A DNA stretch of 64,000 bases from Oxalobacteraceae bacterium (GTDB lineage Bacteria; Pseudomonadota; Gammaproteobacteria; Burkholderiales; Burkholderiaceae_D): assembly GCA_947448025.1 (NCBI GenBank), contig CANFLV010000016.1, positions 43,852 through 107,851 on the forward strand, read 5' to 3'. Below, one piece after another: positions 8,652-17,590 of this stretch. Within the stretch, counting starts at the first letter, position 1, and each line of letters opens with the position of its first letter. The notes below the pieces were generated by a model that had not been told where the DNA came from, made no database searches, and saw nothing but the letters and a program-made list of their open reading frames with translations. The translations under genes were made by a program, and so were the position numbers.

Positions 8652-9749
8652 CTAGTCAGACGCGCGCTGCAAGCTCGTCATGCTCATGTCAAGCCAGGCG
8701 CCGTTCGCTTCGGTCTGGCGCAGCCGGACGGGATACCAGTCGAGTTGCGGTGCTAACCACAGATCCAGCGTTTGTTCGAATGAACCGGGCTTGGGCGTGC
8801 GCAGAAAATGCCAGCTGCGCAGCTTGCCGGTGCCGGTGTCGATTTCTTCTTCGGCGATGACGCGCATGGTCCAGATTTCGCCATCGCGAATGCCGGCGAC
8901 GAAAAGCGGGATTTCGGCGCCGACGGTAATTTTTTCACTGTCGCCGCGACCGATGCCAGCGAGCTGCCAGATGATGCTGGCGCGATCCTGTTCACCGCCG
9001 GCGCGGGGATAGCTTTTCTCTGATGCGGAAAAGCTGATCTGGTTTCGTTCGCGGTTGAAATGCGTATTGATTTCCGATTTGCGAAAACGCTTTTCGCGAT
9101 ACAGTTCCGGCGCCACGCCCTGGCTGTCGATCATGCCGCTGCTGCTGAAGCTGAGCGCACTGATGAACAGCACGCCAGCGTCGCCTTCGATGACATAGCG
9201 CTCGCCATCGACTTGCCAGCGGATGGTGCCATGGCCATACGTTTTCTGTCCCTCGGCATTGGCATGCTGGACATCGTATTTCAGCGTCACGGAAGGCGGT
9301 GTGCTGAAGCGGTAGCTGGCGGCATCTGGCTCGATAGCGGGAGGCTCTCGCCGTGTCTCGGCTGCGGCTACAGGCATTGCTGCCGCAGGAACTGCTGCTA
9401 CAGGCGCGGGCATGCTGAGAATTTCAGTGGGCGGGACACTGCTTTCAGCAGGCTGTACCGGCAAGACGGATGCGGCAGCTGCGCGCAGCCGGTGCTGCGT
9501 CATGGCAGGCTTGGACTTCGTCTGCACAGGTGCAGCTTGCTTGGCCGGCGTCAGGCTGACGACGGTCGGTGATGCATGCAAATTTTCATCCTTGTCCGGA
9601 AATCCGGGAAGACCGATGCCACGATCGATCGCGAACATTAGCAGCAGATGCAAGGTGAGCGCTATCGCAGCAGGCAGGAGCCAGCGCCATTTCCGCGAAG
9701 GGTGCGCGGGGGGCGAAAGCGGCAAAAGGGCAGGAGCGGTCACGATCAT
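8652..9749 (-). CDS. DUF3108 domain protein with N-terminal membrane anchor (copy 2)
   Basis: 365 residues. One transmembrane helix at about 24-43 (LLPAAIALTLHLLLMFAI) is followed by a Pro/Ala-rich linker to about 150, a TonB-like layout of anchored helix plus extended periplasmic spacer. The C-terminal DUF3108 domain (about 155-360) mirrors the neighbouring protein: SGMIDSQGVAPELYREKRF, then SEKSYPRAGGEQDRASIIWQ and DLWLAPQLDWYPVRLRQT. It probably arose with its neighbour by duplication. Function unknown; in related genomes such genes are near purN, which is not in the window. Confidence 0.82.
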   Translation of the reverse strand: MIVTAPALLPLSPPAHPSRKWRWLLPAAIALTLHLLLMFAIDRGIGLPGFPDKDENLHASPTVVSLTPAKQAAPVQTKSKPAMTQHRLRAAAASVLPVQPAESSVPPTEILSMPAPVAAVPAAAMPVAAAETRREPPAIEPDAASYRFSTPPSVTLKYDVQHANAEGQKTYGHGTIRWQVDGERYVIEGDAGVLFISALSFSSSGMIDSQGVAPELYREKRFRKSEINTHFNRERNQISFSASEKSYPRAGGEQDRASIIWQLAGIGRGDSEKITVGAEIPLFVAGIRDGEIWTMRVIAEEEIDTGTGKLRSWHFLRTPKPGSFEQTLDLWLAPQLDWYPVRLRQTEANGAWLDMSMTSLQRASD

Positions 9750-9918
9750 GGCGCTAGTGTAAACGCAAGTCAGGCGCGCGGGATGCGTGTCACATCGTGT
9801 TTCATTTGCCAGACAGCGGCGAGATCGTGGAAAAACATGGCGCGCCTGTTTAAGCTAAGCCATTTGATTCCAGTGAATAATCTGCTACGCTGCAAGTCAC
9901 TTTTCTGTGGAGACCCTG

Positions 9919-10713
9919 ATGATGAATTCTTCCATGCCAAAAATGCCCGGAATGGGCTCAATGACCGAGACCTTCGAATTCGTCAAGAATCTCTGGGGCG
10001 GCGCCGGCAAGCAAGCCATGGGCATCCCCGGCATGGTCATGCCGACGATGTCGCTTGAGGAAGTCGATAAGCAGATCAAGGATTTGAAAGCCGTCGAATC
10101 CTGGTTGACCGTGAACATGAACATGTTGCGCGGCACGATACAGGCGCTGGAAGTGCAGAGCGCGACGATCAGTGCGCTGCAGACCATGGGGCAAAATTTC
10201 AGTGCGGCGGTCTCGTCAGCTGGAGGCGACACGACAGCGCAAAAGGCGCATGCCGCTGCAGCGACTGCCGCTTCTGAAAAAGCGGAAGAGCGCCGTCAGT
10301 CGCGCGAGGCGATGAAAGAGGAATTCAAGAGCGGTGCAGAGAAATCAGCTGAGCAGCCGGCTGAGTCCGCGCCGGATCAGCCCGCTGCAGCGGACACCGC
10401 TGGTACAGCAGGCCTGGCTGGAAATCCGGCGCACTGGTGGAATCTGTTGCAAGACCAGTTCAAGCAAGCAGTCAGCACGGCCATGACGCCGGAGGCGATC
10501 AGCAGCATGAACACGATGGGCAATGCGGCGAAGTCAGCGATGGAATCGATGGCGCAGTCGATCGTGCATCCGGCCGCCAAACCGGAGAAAGCCGCGCCGG
10601 CGAAACCTGCTGCGAAAACAGTCAAGAAAACGGCTGCAAAAGCCGCGACGAAAACGGCGACAAAGCCGGCTGCAAAAAAAGTCGCCAAGCGCAAACCCGC
10701 AGCAAAGTCCTGA
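9919..10713 (+). CDS. phaM: PhaM-like PHA granule regulatory protein
   Basis: PhaM proteins bind PHA synthase and nucleoid DNA, and set the number and distribution of polyhydroxybutyrate granules. The N-terminal 90 residues carry the family signature: a Met/Gly/Pro-rich start (MPKMPGMGSM), EFVKNLWGG, then the conserved SLEEVDKQIKDLKAVESWL and LQTMGQNFSAA. The C-terminal 60 residues are a Lys/Ala/Pro histone-H1-like tail (AAKTVKKTAAKAATKTA) expected to bind DNA. Start 9919 is preferred over the GTG at 9907 because GGAGA lies five bases before it. The gene is single; no pha synthesis genes are in the window. Confidence 0.85.
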   Translation: MMNSSMPKMPGMGSMTETFEFVKNLWGGAGKQAMGIPGMVMPTMSLEEVDKQIKDLKAVESWLTVNMNMLRGTIQALEVQSATISALQTMGQNFSAAVSSAGGDTTAQKAHAAAATAASEKAEERRQSREAMKEEFKSGAEKSAEQPAESAPDQPAAADTAGTAGLAGNPAHWWNLLQDQFKQAVSTAMTPEAISSMNTMGNAAKSAMESMAQSIVHPAAKPEKAAPAKPAAKTVKKTAAKAATKTATKPAAKKVAKRKPAAKS

Positions 10714-10732
10714 TTCGAGACCGGGCTGCCGT

Positions 10733-11176
10733 TTAACTGCGTGCAGTCCGTTTAAGCCAGCGCATCAGGCTGCCCAGCACGGGCAGCTTTTCATACAATT
10801 CCTCCGCCGCATCCCAGTAATCACGATGCATGCAGATCCGTCCATCGACGGCGAATTGCAGATGCGTCGCGCCGCGGATGCATTGCTCCTCCTTCGCATA
10901 ACGTTTCATGCGAAACAGGAAATCCCAGGTCATGAAGCCCTCCACGCCATTAATCATCTTGTGAGTGACGACGAAGCGCGGTGCATCGACCTGCTCGAAC
11001 ATGTGACTGAAAATCGCGATGATTTGCGGCAGGCCCGTGACTTCATTGAAGGGGTCCTTGAAGTAGGCATCTTCGGTGTAAATCTGCCCGAGTGCCTGCA
11101 CGCTGTCGCGGCTCAGGGCTTCATAAAAATCGACGACGCGCTGCAGCGCCGCCTGTTCATGCACTGTGTCGCTCAT
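10733..11176 (-). CDS. SnoaL-like / NTF2-like protein
   Basis: A 147-residue NTF2-fold protein, last gene of the lipid operon. Typical features are VVDFYEALSRDSVQALGQIY at the start of the cone fold, EDAYFKDPFNEVTG and the C-terminal HRDYWDAAEELYEKLP. SnoaL-like proteins can be small hydrolases, isomerases or binding proteins; the family is the usual last member of amine-oxidase/DUF1365/CFA gene sets. Its start overlaps the SDR stop by four bases. The substrate is unknown. Confidence 0.8.
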   Translation of the reverse strand: MSDTVHEQAALQRVVDFYEALSRDSVQALGQIYTEDAYFKDPFNEVTGLPQIIAIFSHMFEQVDAPRFVVTHKMINGVEGFMTWDFLFRMKRYAKEEQCIRGATHLQFAVDGRICMHRDYWDAAEELYEKLPVLGSLMRWLKRTARS

Positions 11177-11940
11177 AAACCGGTCGCCTTGTGCACCAGC
11201 CAGAAATACAGCCGGTAGGGTAAGATGCGCGCCAGCCGCAGCCAGTTCGTGAAGCGCGCCGGAAAATGGATATGGAAGTCGCCGCGCGTGATGCCCTGCA
11301 CGATCGCGGTAGCGGCAGCGGGCGCGGACATCAATCCCGGCATCGGGAAGTCATTGGCAGCCGTCAGGGGCGTATCGACAAAGCCGGGATTGATCAGGTA
11401 GACGCCGATGCCGCGCGGGCGTAAATCGAGAAATAGCGATTCGGCGAGATTGATCAGCGCGGCTTTTGTCGCGCCGTAAATCAGCGCCTTCGGCAAGCCG
11501 CTGTAGCCGGCTACCGACGAGACGATGCCGAGCCCGCCGCTGCCCTGTTTCAGCAAGACCGGCAAGACCACATCGAGGCAGTTCAGCACGCCGCCGACAT
11601 TCAGGTCGAGCAGCTCGCGCGCCTTGATCAAATCAAAATCATCCGCACGCATTTCACTGTGCGAGCCGGCCACGATCAGCACCAGATCGATGCCTTGCCA
11701 TTGCGCCAGCATCGCGTCGCGTGCCGCGACCAGCGTCCCATGTTGCGTGATATCGAGCGTCGTCACCAGTGCCTGCGGATAGCCGGCTGCGATCGCCTCC
11801 AGCCCATCGCGACGGCGCGCCGAGAGCATCACGCGCGCACCTATCTCCAGCAGCTGGCGTGCGGTCTCTGCGCCGATGCCGGTCGAGGCGCCGATCACCC
11901 AGACGCGCTGGTCTTGCCATGACGTGATGCGCGGATTCAT
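11173..11940 (-). CDS. Short-chain dehydrogenase/reductase
   Basis: 255-residue classical SDR, an NAD(P)-dependent oxidoreductase. The cofactor motif is VIGASTGIGAETARQL (about 14-29, the TGxxxGxG pattern). Catalytic residues are Ser in GIVSSVAGYSG (about 138) and YGATKAAL (Tyr-x-x-x-Lys, about 155-159). The C-terminal part ends in a basic hydrophobic stretch, RFTNWLRLARILPYRLYFWL, that could touch the membrane. It is coupled on both sides by ATGA overlaps in the lipid operon, so a lipid or lipid-derived aldehyde substrate is plausible but unproven. Confidence 0.88.
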   Translation of the reverse strand: MNPRITSWQDQRVWVIGASTGIGAETARQLLEIGARVMLSARRRDGLEAIAAGYPQALVTTLDITQHGTLVAARDAMLAQWQGIDLVLIVAGSHSEMRADDFDLIKARELLDLNVGGVLNCLDVVLPVLLKQGSGGLGIVSSVAGYSGLPKALIYGATKAALINLAESLFLDLRPRGIGVYLINPGFVDTPLTAANDFPMPGLMSAPAAATAIVQGITRGDFHIHFPARFTNWLRLARILPYRLYFWLVHKATGL

Positions 11941-12473
11941 GGACGCTTCGTGAACGATAGCGTGACCGAGCCTAGCCCCACGCCGAACTTGCTCATGCTG
12001 GTGCGGTTCAGCATCACGCGCCCGTCGACGAGGAACATCCAGTCATCCATGGTCATGTGATACACGGTGCCATCGACCGGCAGCGCGAGCACATATTTCA
12101 GATTGAAGGCATTGCCGGCGGTGTTGCCGATGGCCTCGCCGACGACATCGCCGGCGGTACCGATGTAGGTATTCTTGCCGGTCTTGCGCAGGGTCCAGAC
12201 GCGCCGGTCTTTCGTTCCATCGGAATAGCTGAAGTCTTCCTCGAAGGTGCCGACGTCGCCATCCCAGCGGCATTTCATCAGCACCGTGAAGCGCTTGACG
12301 ACCTTGCCCGATCTATCCTGGAACATGCCCCAGGCGTCAAGCGTGCCGTTGAAATAGTCCTGCAGTTCGAGCGCCGGTTTTTCTGCGGCATAGCTGGCCG
12401 GTTCCGGTGCGCTGGCACAGGCGCCGAGCAAGAGTGTGAAGGCCAGCGTGGCCAGTAATTTCATGATGTGCAT
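11937..12473 (-). CDS. DUF3833 family lipoprotein
   Basis: 178 residues. It begins with a lipoprotein signal peptide: charged MHIMK, a hydrophobic run and the lipobox LLGAC near residue 18. Start 12473 is chosen because AAGGAAA lies five bases upstream; an in-frame ATG at 12488 is possible. The DUF3833 region includes LQDYFNGTLDAWGMFQDRSG and ends with DDWMFLVDGRVMLNRTSMSK. The family is a regular member of CFA/DUF1365 operons; its job is unknown, presumably at the inner face of the outer membrane. Confidence 0.82.
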   Translation of the reverse strand: MHIMKLLATLAFTLLLGACASAPEPASYAAEKPALELQDYFNGTLDAWGMFQDRSGKVVKRFTVLMKCRWDGDVGTFEEDFSYSDGTKDRRVWTLRKTGKNTYIGTAGDVVGEAIGNTAGNAFNLKYVLALPVDGTVYHMTMDDWMFLVDGRVMLNRTSMSKFGVGLGSVTLSFTKRP

Positions 12474-12489
12474 ACGGGTTTCCTTCATT

Positions 12490-13740
12490 TTATAAGTCGC
12501 GCAAAGGTGCGCGCCAGACGATCAGTGCCGCCACGATTTTCAGCAGGCAGGGTACGACGGCATACGCGAGCAGCAGCGCCTGCATTGCGCCGGCGTCAAC
12601 AACGCCCGGCGTATAACCGAGACGCTGCAAGAGCGGCAGACTGATGCCGGCCGCGAGCGCGAGATTCATTTTCGTGGCCCAGTTCCAGGCGCCGAAATAC
12701 GCGCCCTCGCGCTGGCCGCTGTGGCCGGCGTTAGCGATGACGGCGGTCAGCAGCGCCGGTGGTAAGGCCAGGTCCGCGCCCAGCGCCACACCGGACAACA
12801 TGCAGATCACGCCAAAGCCGGTGGCTGCGCCACTGTCCAGTACCAATACCCAGATGAAGGCCAGCACCGCCACCAGCATGCCGATCAGCCAGGCGCGCGC
12901 TTCACCATGACGTTTCGCCAGCATGACCCATAGTGGCATGCTGGTAGCCGCAGCGACAAAATACAGCAGCAGGAACAGGCCGCTGTAATGGGCGAGCTGC
13001 AAATAATCCTTGGCAAAAAACAGGAACAGCGTGGCCGGAATCGCGGCGGCGACGCCATTGACCACGAAGGCGGTAAATAGCCAGCGAAAGCGCCGGCCGC
13101 GGAAGGGCATCATCAATGCCGCCAAGCCTTCAGACTTGGGTGCGACCAACTTGGCCAGAACCGGCCGGTCCGCCAGCCGCAGTAGCACGATCGCGGAAAG
13201 AAACAGCATCAGGATAAACACGGGCGACAGCCAGCCCGGCGCCAGCGTCTGCTGCATGCCGGCCGCGAGGATCACGCCGGCGAGGCCGCAGGCTTCGCGC
13301 GCAGCCGTCAGGCGCGAGCGCTGGCTGACGGCTTGCGTCAAGGCGGCGCCCCAGCTTTGATGCGCAATGCTGGCGAGGCTGAAGCCGGTGTAGGTCAACA
13401 TCAGCGTAAGCAGGAACCACCCCATAGGCATCGCCCGGGCAAACTCCGGCGGCTGGAACAAGCCATGAAAACCGAAGGCCAGCAGCGGTAGCGACAGCAG
13501 CACCGGCTGCTGGAAGCCACCCTTGGCCTTGCTATGGTCTATCCACCAGCCGATGGCCGGATCGATGAAGGCATCGAGTACGCGTGCCAGCAGCAGGGCG
13601 ACACCGATGGCCGACAGCGACAGGCCGAAATGCTCCGCATAAAACTGCGGCACATAGACATAAATCGGCAAGGCTACCAGCGCCAGCGGCAAGCCGAACA
13701 AGCCATAGGCAAACAGGCTGGTGCGCGAGAGGGCGTTCAT
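12490..13740 (-). CDS. MFS transporter, GPH/MFS_2-like
   Basis: A 416-residue polytopic membrane protein with about 12 predicted hydrophobic segments. Recognisable parts are ALPIYVYVPQFYAEHFGLSL at the N-terminus, LDAFIDPAIGWWIDHSK (the conserved MFS_2 loop with Asp-Pro) and GAYFGAWNWATKMNLALAAG near residue 345. Members of this subfamily carry sugars with cations, and others such as Mfsd2 carry lysolipids. In a lipid operon, transport or flipping of a lipid-related compound is a reasonable inference. Its start overlaps the stop of the chalcone-isomerase-like gene by four bases. Confidence 0.85.
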   Translation of the reverse strand: MNALSRTSLFAYGLFGLPLALVALPIYVYVPQFYAEHFGLSLSAIGVALLLARVLDAFIDPAIGWWIDHSKAKGGFQQPVLLSLPLLAFGFHGLFQPPEFARAMPMGWFLLTLMLTYTGFSLASIAHQSWGAALTQAVSQRSRLTAAREACGLAGVILAAGMQQTLAPGWLSPVFILMLFLSAIVLLRLADRPVLAKLVAPKSEGLAALMMPFRGRRFRWLFTAFVVNGVAAAIPATLFLFFAKDYLQLAHYSGLFLLLYFVAAATSMPLWVMLAKRHGEARAWLIGMLVAVLAFIWVLVLDSGAATGFGVICMLSGVALGADLALPPALLTAVIANAGHSGQREGAYFGAWNWATKMNLALAAGISLPLLQRLGYTPGVVDAGAMQALLLAYAVVPCLLKIVAALIVWRAPLRDL

Positions 13741-14270
13741 GGAGTGCCCAGCAAGGCTTTACGCAGTTCCGGTGCCGAAGTTTTCGGATCGAGCCAGATG
13801 GCGAAGAAGGCCTGTGCGAATTGGGGATCGTTGATCTCGCCTTGCAGTTTGCCGTTTAAATAAAAGCGTGCGCCCTGTCCGGGGCGGAAGATGCCGGTCA
13901 GGTGATCGCCTTCTGCGACATCGGGAAACAGCCGCGTCATACCGGCCAGCCAGGCGGTGCGTTGTGTCTCGCTGCCGAGTCCGAGTTTGCTGATTTCATC
14001 GCGGCTGGCCTCGGCAATCTTTGCACCGTTCAAATTGCGCGCATAGTGCAGGTCCAGCGCAAAGGTCGCGTCGCTGCGGTAACCCGCTTCGCCGACCCAC
14101 AGCTGGGCGGCATAAATCTTCAGGCCAAACCAGCGGTAATTGCCTTCGCCGGCGAGTCGCGCCGCAGGAATTTCGGCGGCTATGTGCGGTGCGGCGGCGA
14201 ACACCGGCGCGCCCATCAGCAGCGCCCACAAGAGCGAGCACAGCATCAGCCAGGCTCGCAGGGGTGTCAT
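13737..14270 (-). CDS. Chalcone isomerase-like protein, exported
   Basis: 177 residues. Start 14270 (MTPLRAW) is preferred because it gives an ATGA overlap with the CFA-like gene, as at most other junctions of this operon; starting further out would enter that gene. A signal peptide runs to about VFAAAPH (residue 26). The chalcone-isomerase fold is seen in WFGLKIYAAQLWV, LDLHYARNL, then TRLFPDVAEGDHLTGIF and GARFYLNGKLQG. Bacterial members lack known flavonoid chemistry and several fold relatives bind fatty acids. Periplasmic lipid binding is inference. Confidence 0.82.
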   Translation of the reverse strand: MTPLRAWLMLCSLLWALLMGAPVFAAAPHIAAEIPAARLAGEGNYRWFGLKIYAAQLWVGEAGYRSDATFALDLHYARNLNGAKIAEASRDEISKLGLGSETQRTAWLAGMTRLFPDVAEGDHLTGIFRPGQGARFYLNGKLQGEINDPQFAQAFFAIWLDPKTSAPELRKALLGTP

Positions 14271-15487
14271 ATTTTTTGCAGCGTGAAGTGCGCCACATCG
14301 ATACTGCCGGCGCGAAAACCACCTTCGCAATACGCGAGATAGAAATCCCAGGTGCGCTGGAAGCGTTCATCGAAACCTTGCGCCTTGACCTGCGCCAGCT
14401 GTTCGCGAAACGCCACGCGCCATTCTGCCAGCGTGCGTGCATAGTCGAGTCCGAACATGAACTGATCCGTCACGCGCAGGCCATGTTGCTCGGCGTGGCG
14501 GCGGAAGACCTCCGGCGAAGGCAGCATCCCGCCCGGGAAAATATATTGCTGGATGAAGTCGGTGCCAACGCGGTAACGTTCGAACAAGGCGTCGTCAATG
14601 ACGATAGTCTGCACGCAGGCGCGTCCGCCGCTTTTCAGGTTACGTGCGATGCATTCGAAGTAACTCGGCCAGAAGGCTTCGCCGACGGCTTCGAACATTT
14701 CAATCGAGGCGATCGCATCGAATTGGCCATCCATGTCGCGATAGTCTTGCAGGCGCAGATCAGCCTGCTCAGCCAGACCCGCATTAGCCAGACGCTGATT
14801 CGCATAACTCAACTGCTCGGTCGACAGCGTCAGGCCCGTCACATGGGCACCGGCCTGGCGCGCCGCGAGTTCGGCAAAGCCGCCCCAGCCGCAGCCAATT
14901 TCAAGGATGCGCGCGCCAGTGCCGACTTCCAGCTGATCGAGGATACGCTGGTATTTCGCCATCTGTGCCGACTGCAGGCTTTGCGCCGCGCCCTCATTGA
15001 ACAGCGCGCTCGAATACGTCATCGAAGGGTCCAGCCACATCGTGTAAAACGCATTGCCGATGTCGTAATGCGCATGGATATTCTTGCGGCTGCCGGCGCG
15101 TGTATTGCGATTGAACAGGTGTTTGACGCGATACAGCAGATTGCCCCACCAGGTGCCGTAAATGAGCGACTCGGCTGCCTTGCGGTTACGGATGAACAGT
15201 GCGATCAAGCCTTGCAGATTGTCCGTCGCCCAGTCGCCGGCGATATAGGTTTCGGCAAAGCCAATGTCGCCCGACTTGATTACAGCCGCGGCAATATTCC
15301 AATTATGCAGCACCAGGCCGACCGGATGCGAGCCATCGCCGAACAAGAGAGACTGGCCATCGGGCAGGTCCAGGCGCAGCGCGCCGTCTTGCAGCTTGTG
15401 CAGCATTTGCAGGATCAGCTTCATTTGGCGCGGCATGGCGCCTGCAGGTTTTACGTGATCCAGTGAATTTGTTCTTGTTATTGTCAT
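14267..15487 (-). CDS. Cyclopropane-fatty-acyl-phospholipid synthase family methyltransferase
   Basis: 406 residues, the usual size of CFA synthases. The SAM-binding motif is ARILEIGCGWGGFAEL (near residue 190). YDIGNAFYTMWLD and MTYSSALF precede it, and the conserved tail motif is GTDFIQQYIFPGG. The family transfers a methylene or methyl group from SAM to unsaturated acyl chains of membrane phospholipids. Because the gene is coupled to an FAD amine oxidase and DUF1365, it may be a UfaM-like or CfaA-like methyltransferase for modified or furan fatty acids rather than a plain cyclopropane synthase. That choice is inference. Confidence 0.9.
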   Translation of the reverse strand: MTITRTNSLDHVKPAGAMPRQMKLILQMLHKLQDGALRLDLPDGQSLLFGDGSHPVGLVLHNWNIAAAVIKSGDIGFAETYIAGDWATDNLQGLIALFIRNRKAAESLIYGTWWGNLLYRVKHLFNRNTRAGSRKNIHAHYDIGNAFYTMWLDPSMTYSSALFNEGAAQSLQSAQMAKYQRILDQLEVGTGARILEIGCGWGGFAELAARQAGAHVTGLTLSTEQLSYANQRLANAGLAEQADLRLQDYRDMDGQFDAIASIEMFEAVGEAFWPSYFECIARNLKSGGRACVQTIVIDDALFERYRVGTDFIQQYIFPGGMLPSPEVFRRHAEQHGLRVTDQFMFGLDYARTLAEWRVAFREQLAQVKAQGFDERFQRTWDFYLAYCEGGFRAGSIDVAHFTLQKI

Positions 15488-16308
15488 CGGGTGATCTCGG
15501 TGGAAGGCAATGCCGGTTTAGTGAAGAAGGGGACGCGTTTGCGCCACAGGCGCAGCGCTTGCAGATGAATTTTTACGATGACGCCCAGCGTCATCAATGG
15601 GTACAGGAAAAAGGCTCTCAGCACCGTGCGCGTCGTGATCGCGGCGCTGACGCCGGCGACGCTGGTATTGATCAGCAGTCCCTGCGTATCGTCATGGTCA
15701 ATGCGCGCGACCGTGTGTTCAGCCATCTCGCCATTGGTCTCGCGCAGGCTGCGCAGGAAGCGGAAGCGGTAACCGCCTTCGATCGCGCAAAACGGCGAGA
15801 CATGGAAGACTTTACGCGCGCTCAGTTCGACGCCATTGGCAATGCTGCCGCCGGTATCGAGCAGGTAGCAATGGCGTTCGCCGAAGGTATTGCGCACTTC
15901 GCACAGCACGGCGCGCAGGGCGCCGTCGGGCCGGTGGCAAAACCAGAACGCGACGGGATTGAAGACATAGCCGAGCACGCGCGGGAAAGCTTGCAGCCAG
16001 ATTTCACCGGTGGCGTCGTGGATGCCTTCGGCTTGCAGCAGCTGGTCGATCCACGGCAGCAGCGCACCCTGGCCATCGCCGTGGTCGCGCTCGTGGAAAG
16101 ACAACAAATTGAAACGGTTCAGTGAAAACAGCGCAGGAAATCTCGGTGCGCTGCGTTGTATGGAACGCAGCGGCAGGCGCATGAAATACACGCCGTAATC
16201 GAACTTGTGCTCGACAGGACGCAGGCGTGTGTGATGGACTTTGCCGAAGCAAATTTGCGCAGTCGCCGGCGTCGTCGCGACGCCGATTTCAGTATCAGGC
16301 CGCTGCAC
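15484..16308 (-). CDS. DUF1365 protein
   Basis: 274 residues of unknown biochemical function. Family hallmarks are visible: FGKVHHTRLRPVEHKFDY near the start, LFSLNRFNLLSFHERDHGDG, then LGYVFNPVAFWFCHRPDG and KVFHVSPFC. The start appears to be GTG at 16308, overlapping the amine oxidase end by 14 bases; it overlaps the CFA-like gene by four. DUF1365 lies between these two enzymes in many proteobacteria, which implies a shared step on acyl chains. Confidence 0.85.
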   Translation of the reverse strand: MQRPDTEIGVATTPATAQICFGKVHHTRLRPVEHKFDYGVYFMRLPLRSIQRSAPRFPALFSLNRFNLLSFHERDHGDGQGALLPWIDQLLQAEGIHDATGEIWLQAFPRVLGYVFNPVAFWFCHRPDGALRAVLCEVRNTFGERHCYLLDTGGSIANGVELSARKVFHVSPFCAIEGGYRFRFLRSLRETNGEMAEHTVARIDHDDTQGLLINTSVAGVSAAITTRTVLRAFFLYPLMTLGVIVKIHLQALRLWRKRVPFFTKPALPSTEITR

Positions 16309-17590
16309 GTAATGTTGCCTGTTCCGACACAGTGTGCAGGATCGCCTCAGCCACGGCCAGTCCCGACTTCAGGCCATCTTCATGGAAGCCATATCCGGTC
16401 CACGCGCCGGCGAACCAGGTCCGCATGGTTCCCTGGATTTCCGGAAGGCGGGTTTGCGCATGGATGGCGGCGTGATCGAAGACCGGATGTGCATAATCGT
16501 ATTCGCCCAGTATCAATGCCGGTGCCGGTTCATCAATGGGATTCAGTGACACGATCACAGGCGTGGTAAAAGGCAGCGGCTGCAGCTGGTTCAGCAGGTA
16601 GTGCACACAGACGCGCGGCTCGCGGCTGTTCTCACTCTGGTAATTCCAGGCGGACCAGGCTTTGCGCTGCTGCGGCAGGCAGCTGGCATCGGTATGCAAC
16701 ACCGCACGATTGGGCTGGTAGCCGACGGCGCCGAGGATGCTGCGCTCAGCGGAGGACGCATCGCTGAGCATGGCCAGGCTCTGGTCGCTGTGCGCGGCCA
16801 GCACGACGTGGTCGAAATTTTCGATGCCGAGGCGGCTTTCGACTTGTACTTCATTGATGTCCTCATGGCGTACACGGCGAATCGAGCGCACCGGCGCATG
16901 CAGATGCTTGTCCGGAATCGCCGCCAGCATCTTGTCGACGTAATGCCGCGCGCCGCCGGTGACGGTACGCCATTGCGGCCGGTCATTGACTTGCAGCAGG
17001 CCGTGGTTATGACAGAAGCGCACGAAGGTCGCCACCGGAAAGGCCAGCATTTGCGCCGTTGGACAAGACCAGATGCAGCCGGCCATGGGTAGCAGATACC
17101 AGTCGCGGAATTCATCGCTGTAGCGGTGTTTTTTGAGAAAGTCGCCGAGCGAATCTTCGGCGTCCGCGGCGCCGGCGACGGCCAGTGCCGTGCTTTGTTT
17201 GTTAAAGCGCAAGACATCGCGCAACATGCGCAAAAAACGCGGGCTGAGCAAATTGCGTCGCTGTGCAAAGACCGTATCGAGATTCGCGCCGGCCCATTCG
17301 AGCGTGCGCCCGCCCAGCGGCAGCTTCACGGAAAACGACATGTCGGTGCTGCTGGTATCGATATCGAGTTCGTCGAACAGGCGGATCAGGTTTGGATAAG
17401 TCTTGTGATTGAAGACGAGGAAGCCGGTATCGACGCCATAGGTCTTGCCGTCTAGCGTGACGTCGACAGTATGCGTATGTCCACCGAAATAATCATTTGC
17501 TTCGAGCAAAGTGACGCGGTGGCCAGCCTGTGACAGGCGATACGCGCACGATAAGCCGGAAATTCCGGATCCGACGACGGCAATCTTCAT
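16295..17590 (-). CDS. FAD-dependent amine oxidase-family oxidoreductase
   Basis: 431 residues. The N-terminal dinucleotide motif is VVGSGISGLSCAYRLSQAG (residues about 5-23), followed by LLEANDYFGGHTHTVDV. GVDTGFLVFNHKTYPNL and the C-terminal TWFAGAWTGYGFHEDG (FAD-binding) are typical of the subgroup found with DUF1365 and CFA synthase. It is the first gene of the eight-gene minus-strand operon; AGGAG lies nine bases before the ATG. The likely role is oxidation or desaturation of membrane acyl chains, as proposed for UfaO-like enzymes; this is inferred from family and context. Confidence 0.88.
   Translation of the reverse strand: MKIAVVGSGISGLSCAYRLSQAGHRVTLLEANDYFGGHTHTVDVTLDGKTYGVDTGFLVFNHKTYPNLIRLFDELDIDTSSTDMSFSVKLPLGGRTLEWAGANLDTVFAQRRNLLSPRFLRMLRDVLRFNKQSTALAVAGAADAEDSLGDFLKKHRYSDEFRDWYLLPMAGCIWSCPTAQMLAFPVATFVRFCHNHGLLQVNDRPQWRTVTGGARHYVDKMLAAIPDKHLHAPVRSIRRVRHEDINEVQVESRLGIENFDHVVLAAHSDQSLAMLSDASSAERSILGAVGYQPNRAVLHTDASCLPQQRKAWSAWNYQSENSREPRVCVHYLLNQLQPLPFTTPVIVSLNPIDEPAPALILGEYDYAHPVFDHAAIHAQTRLPEIQGTMRTWFAGAWTGYGFHEDGLKSGLAVAEAILHTVSEQATLRAAA

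Noticed and set aside
14021..15466. 481-codon frame opposite the CFA-like methyltransferase
   Set aside because: The methyltransferase on the other strand has all catalytic motifs and operon overlaps; the antisense frame has no recognisable domain and no start signal.
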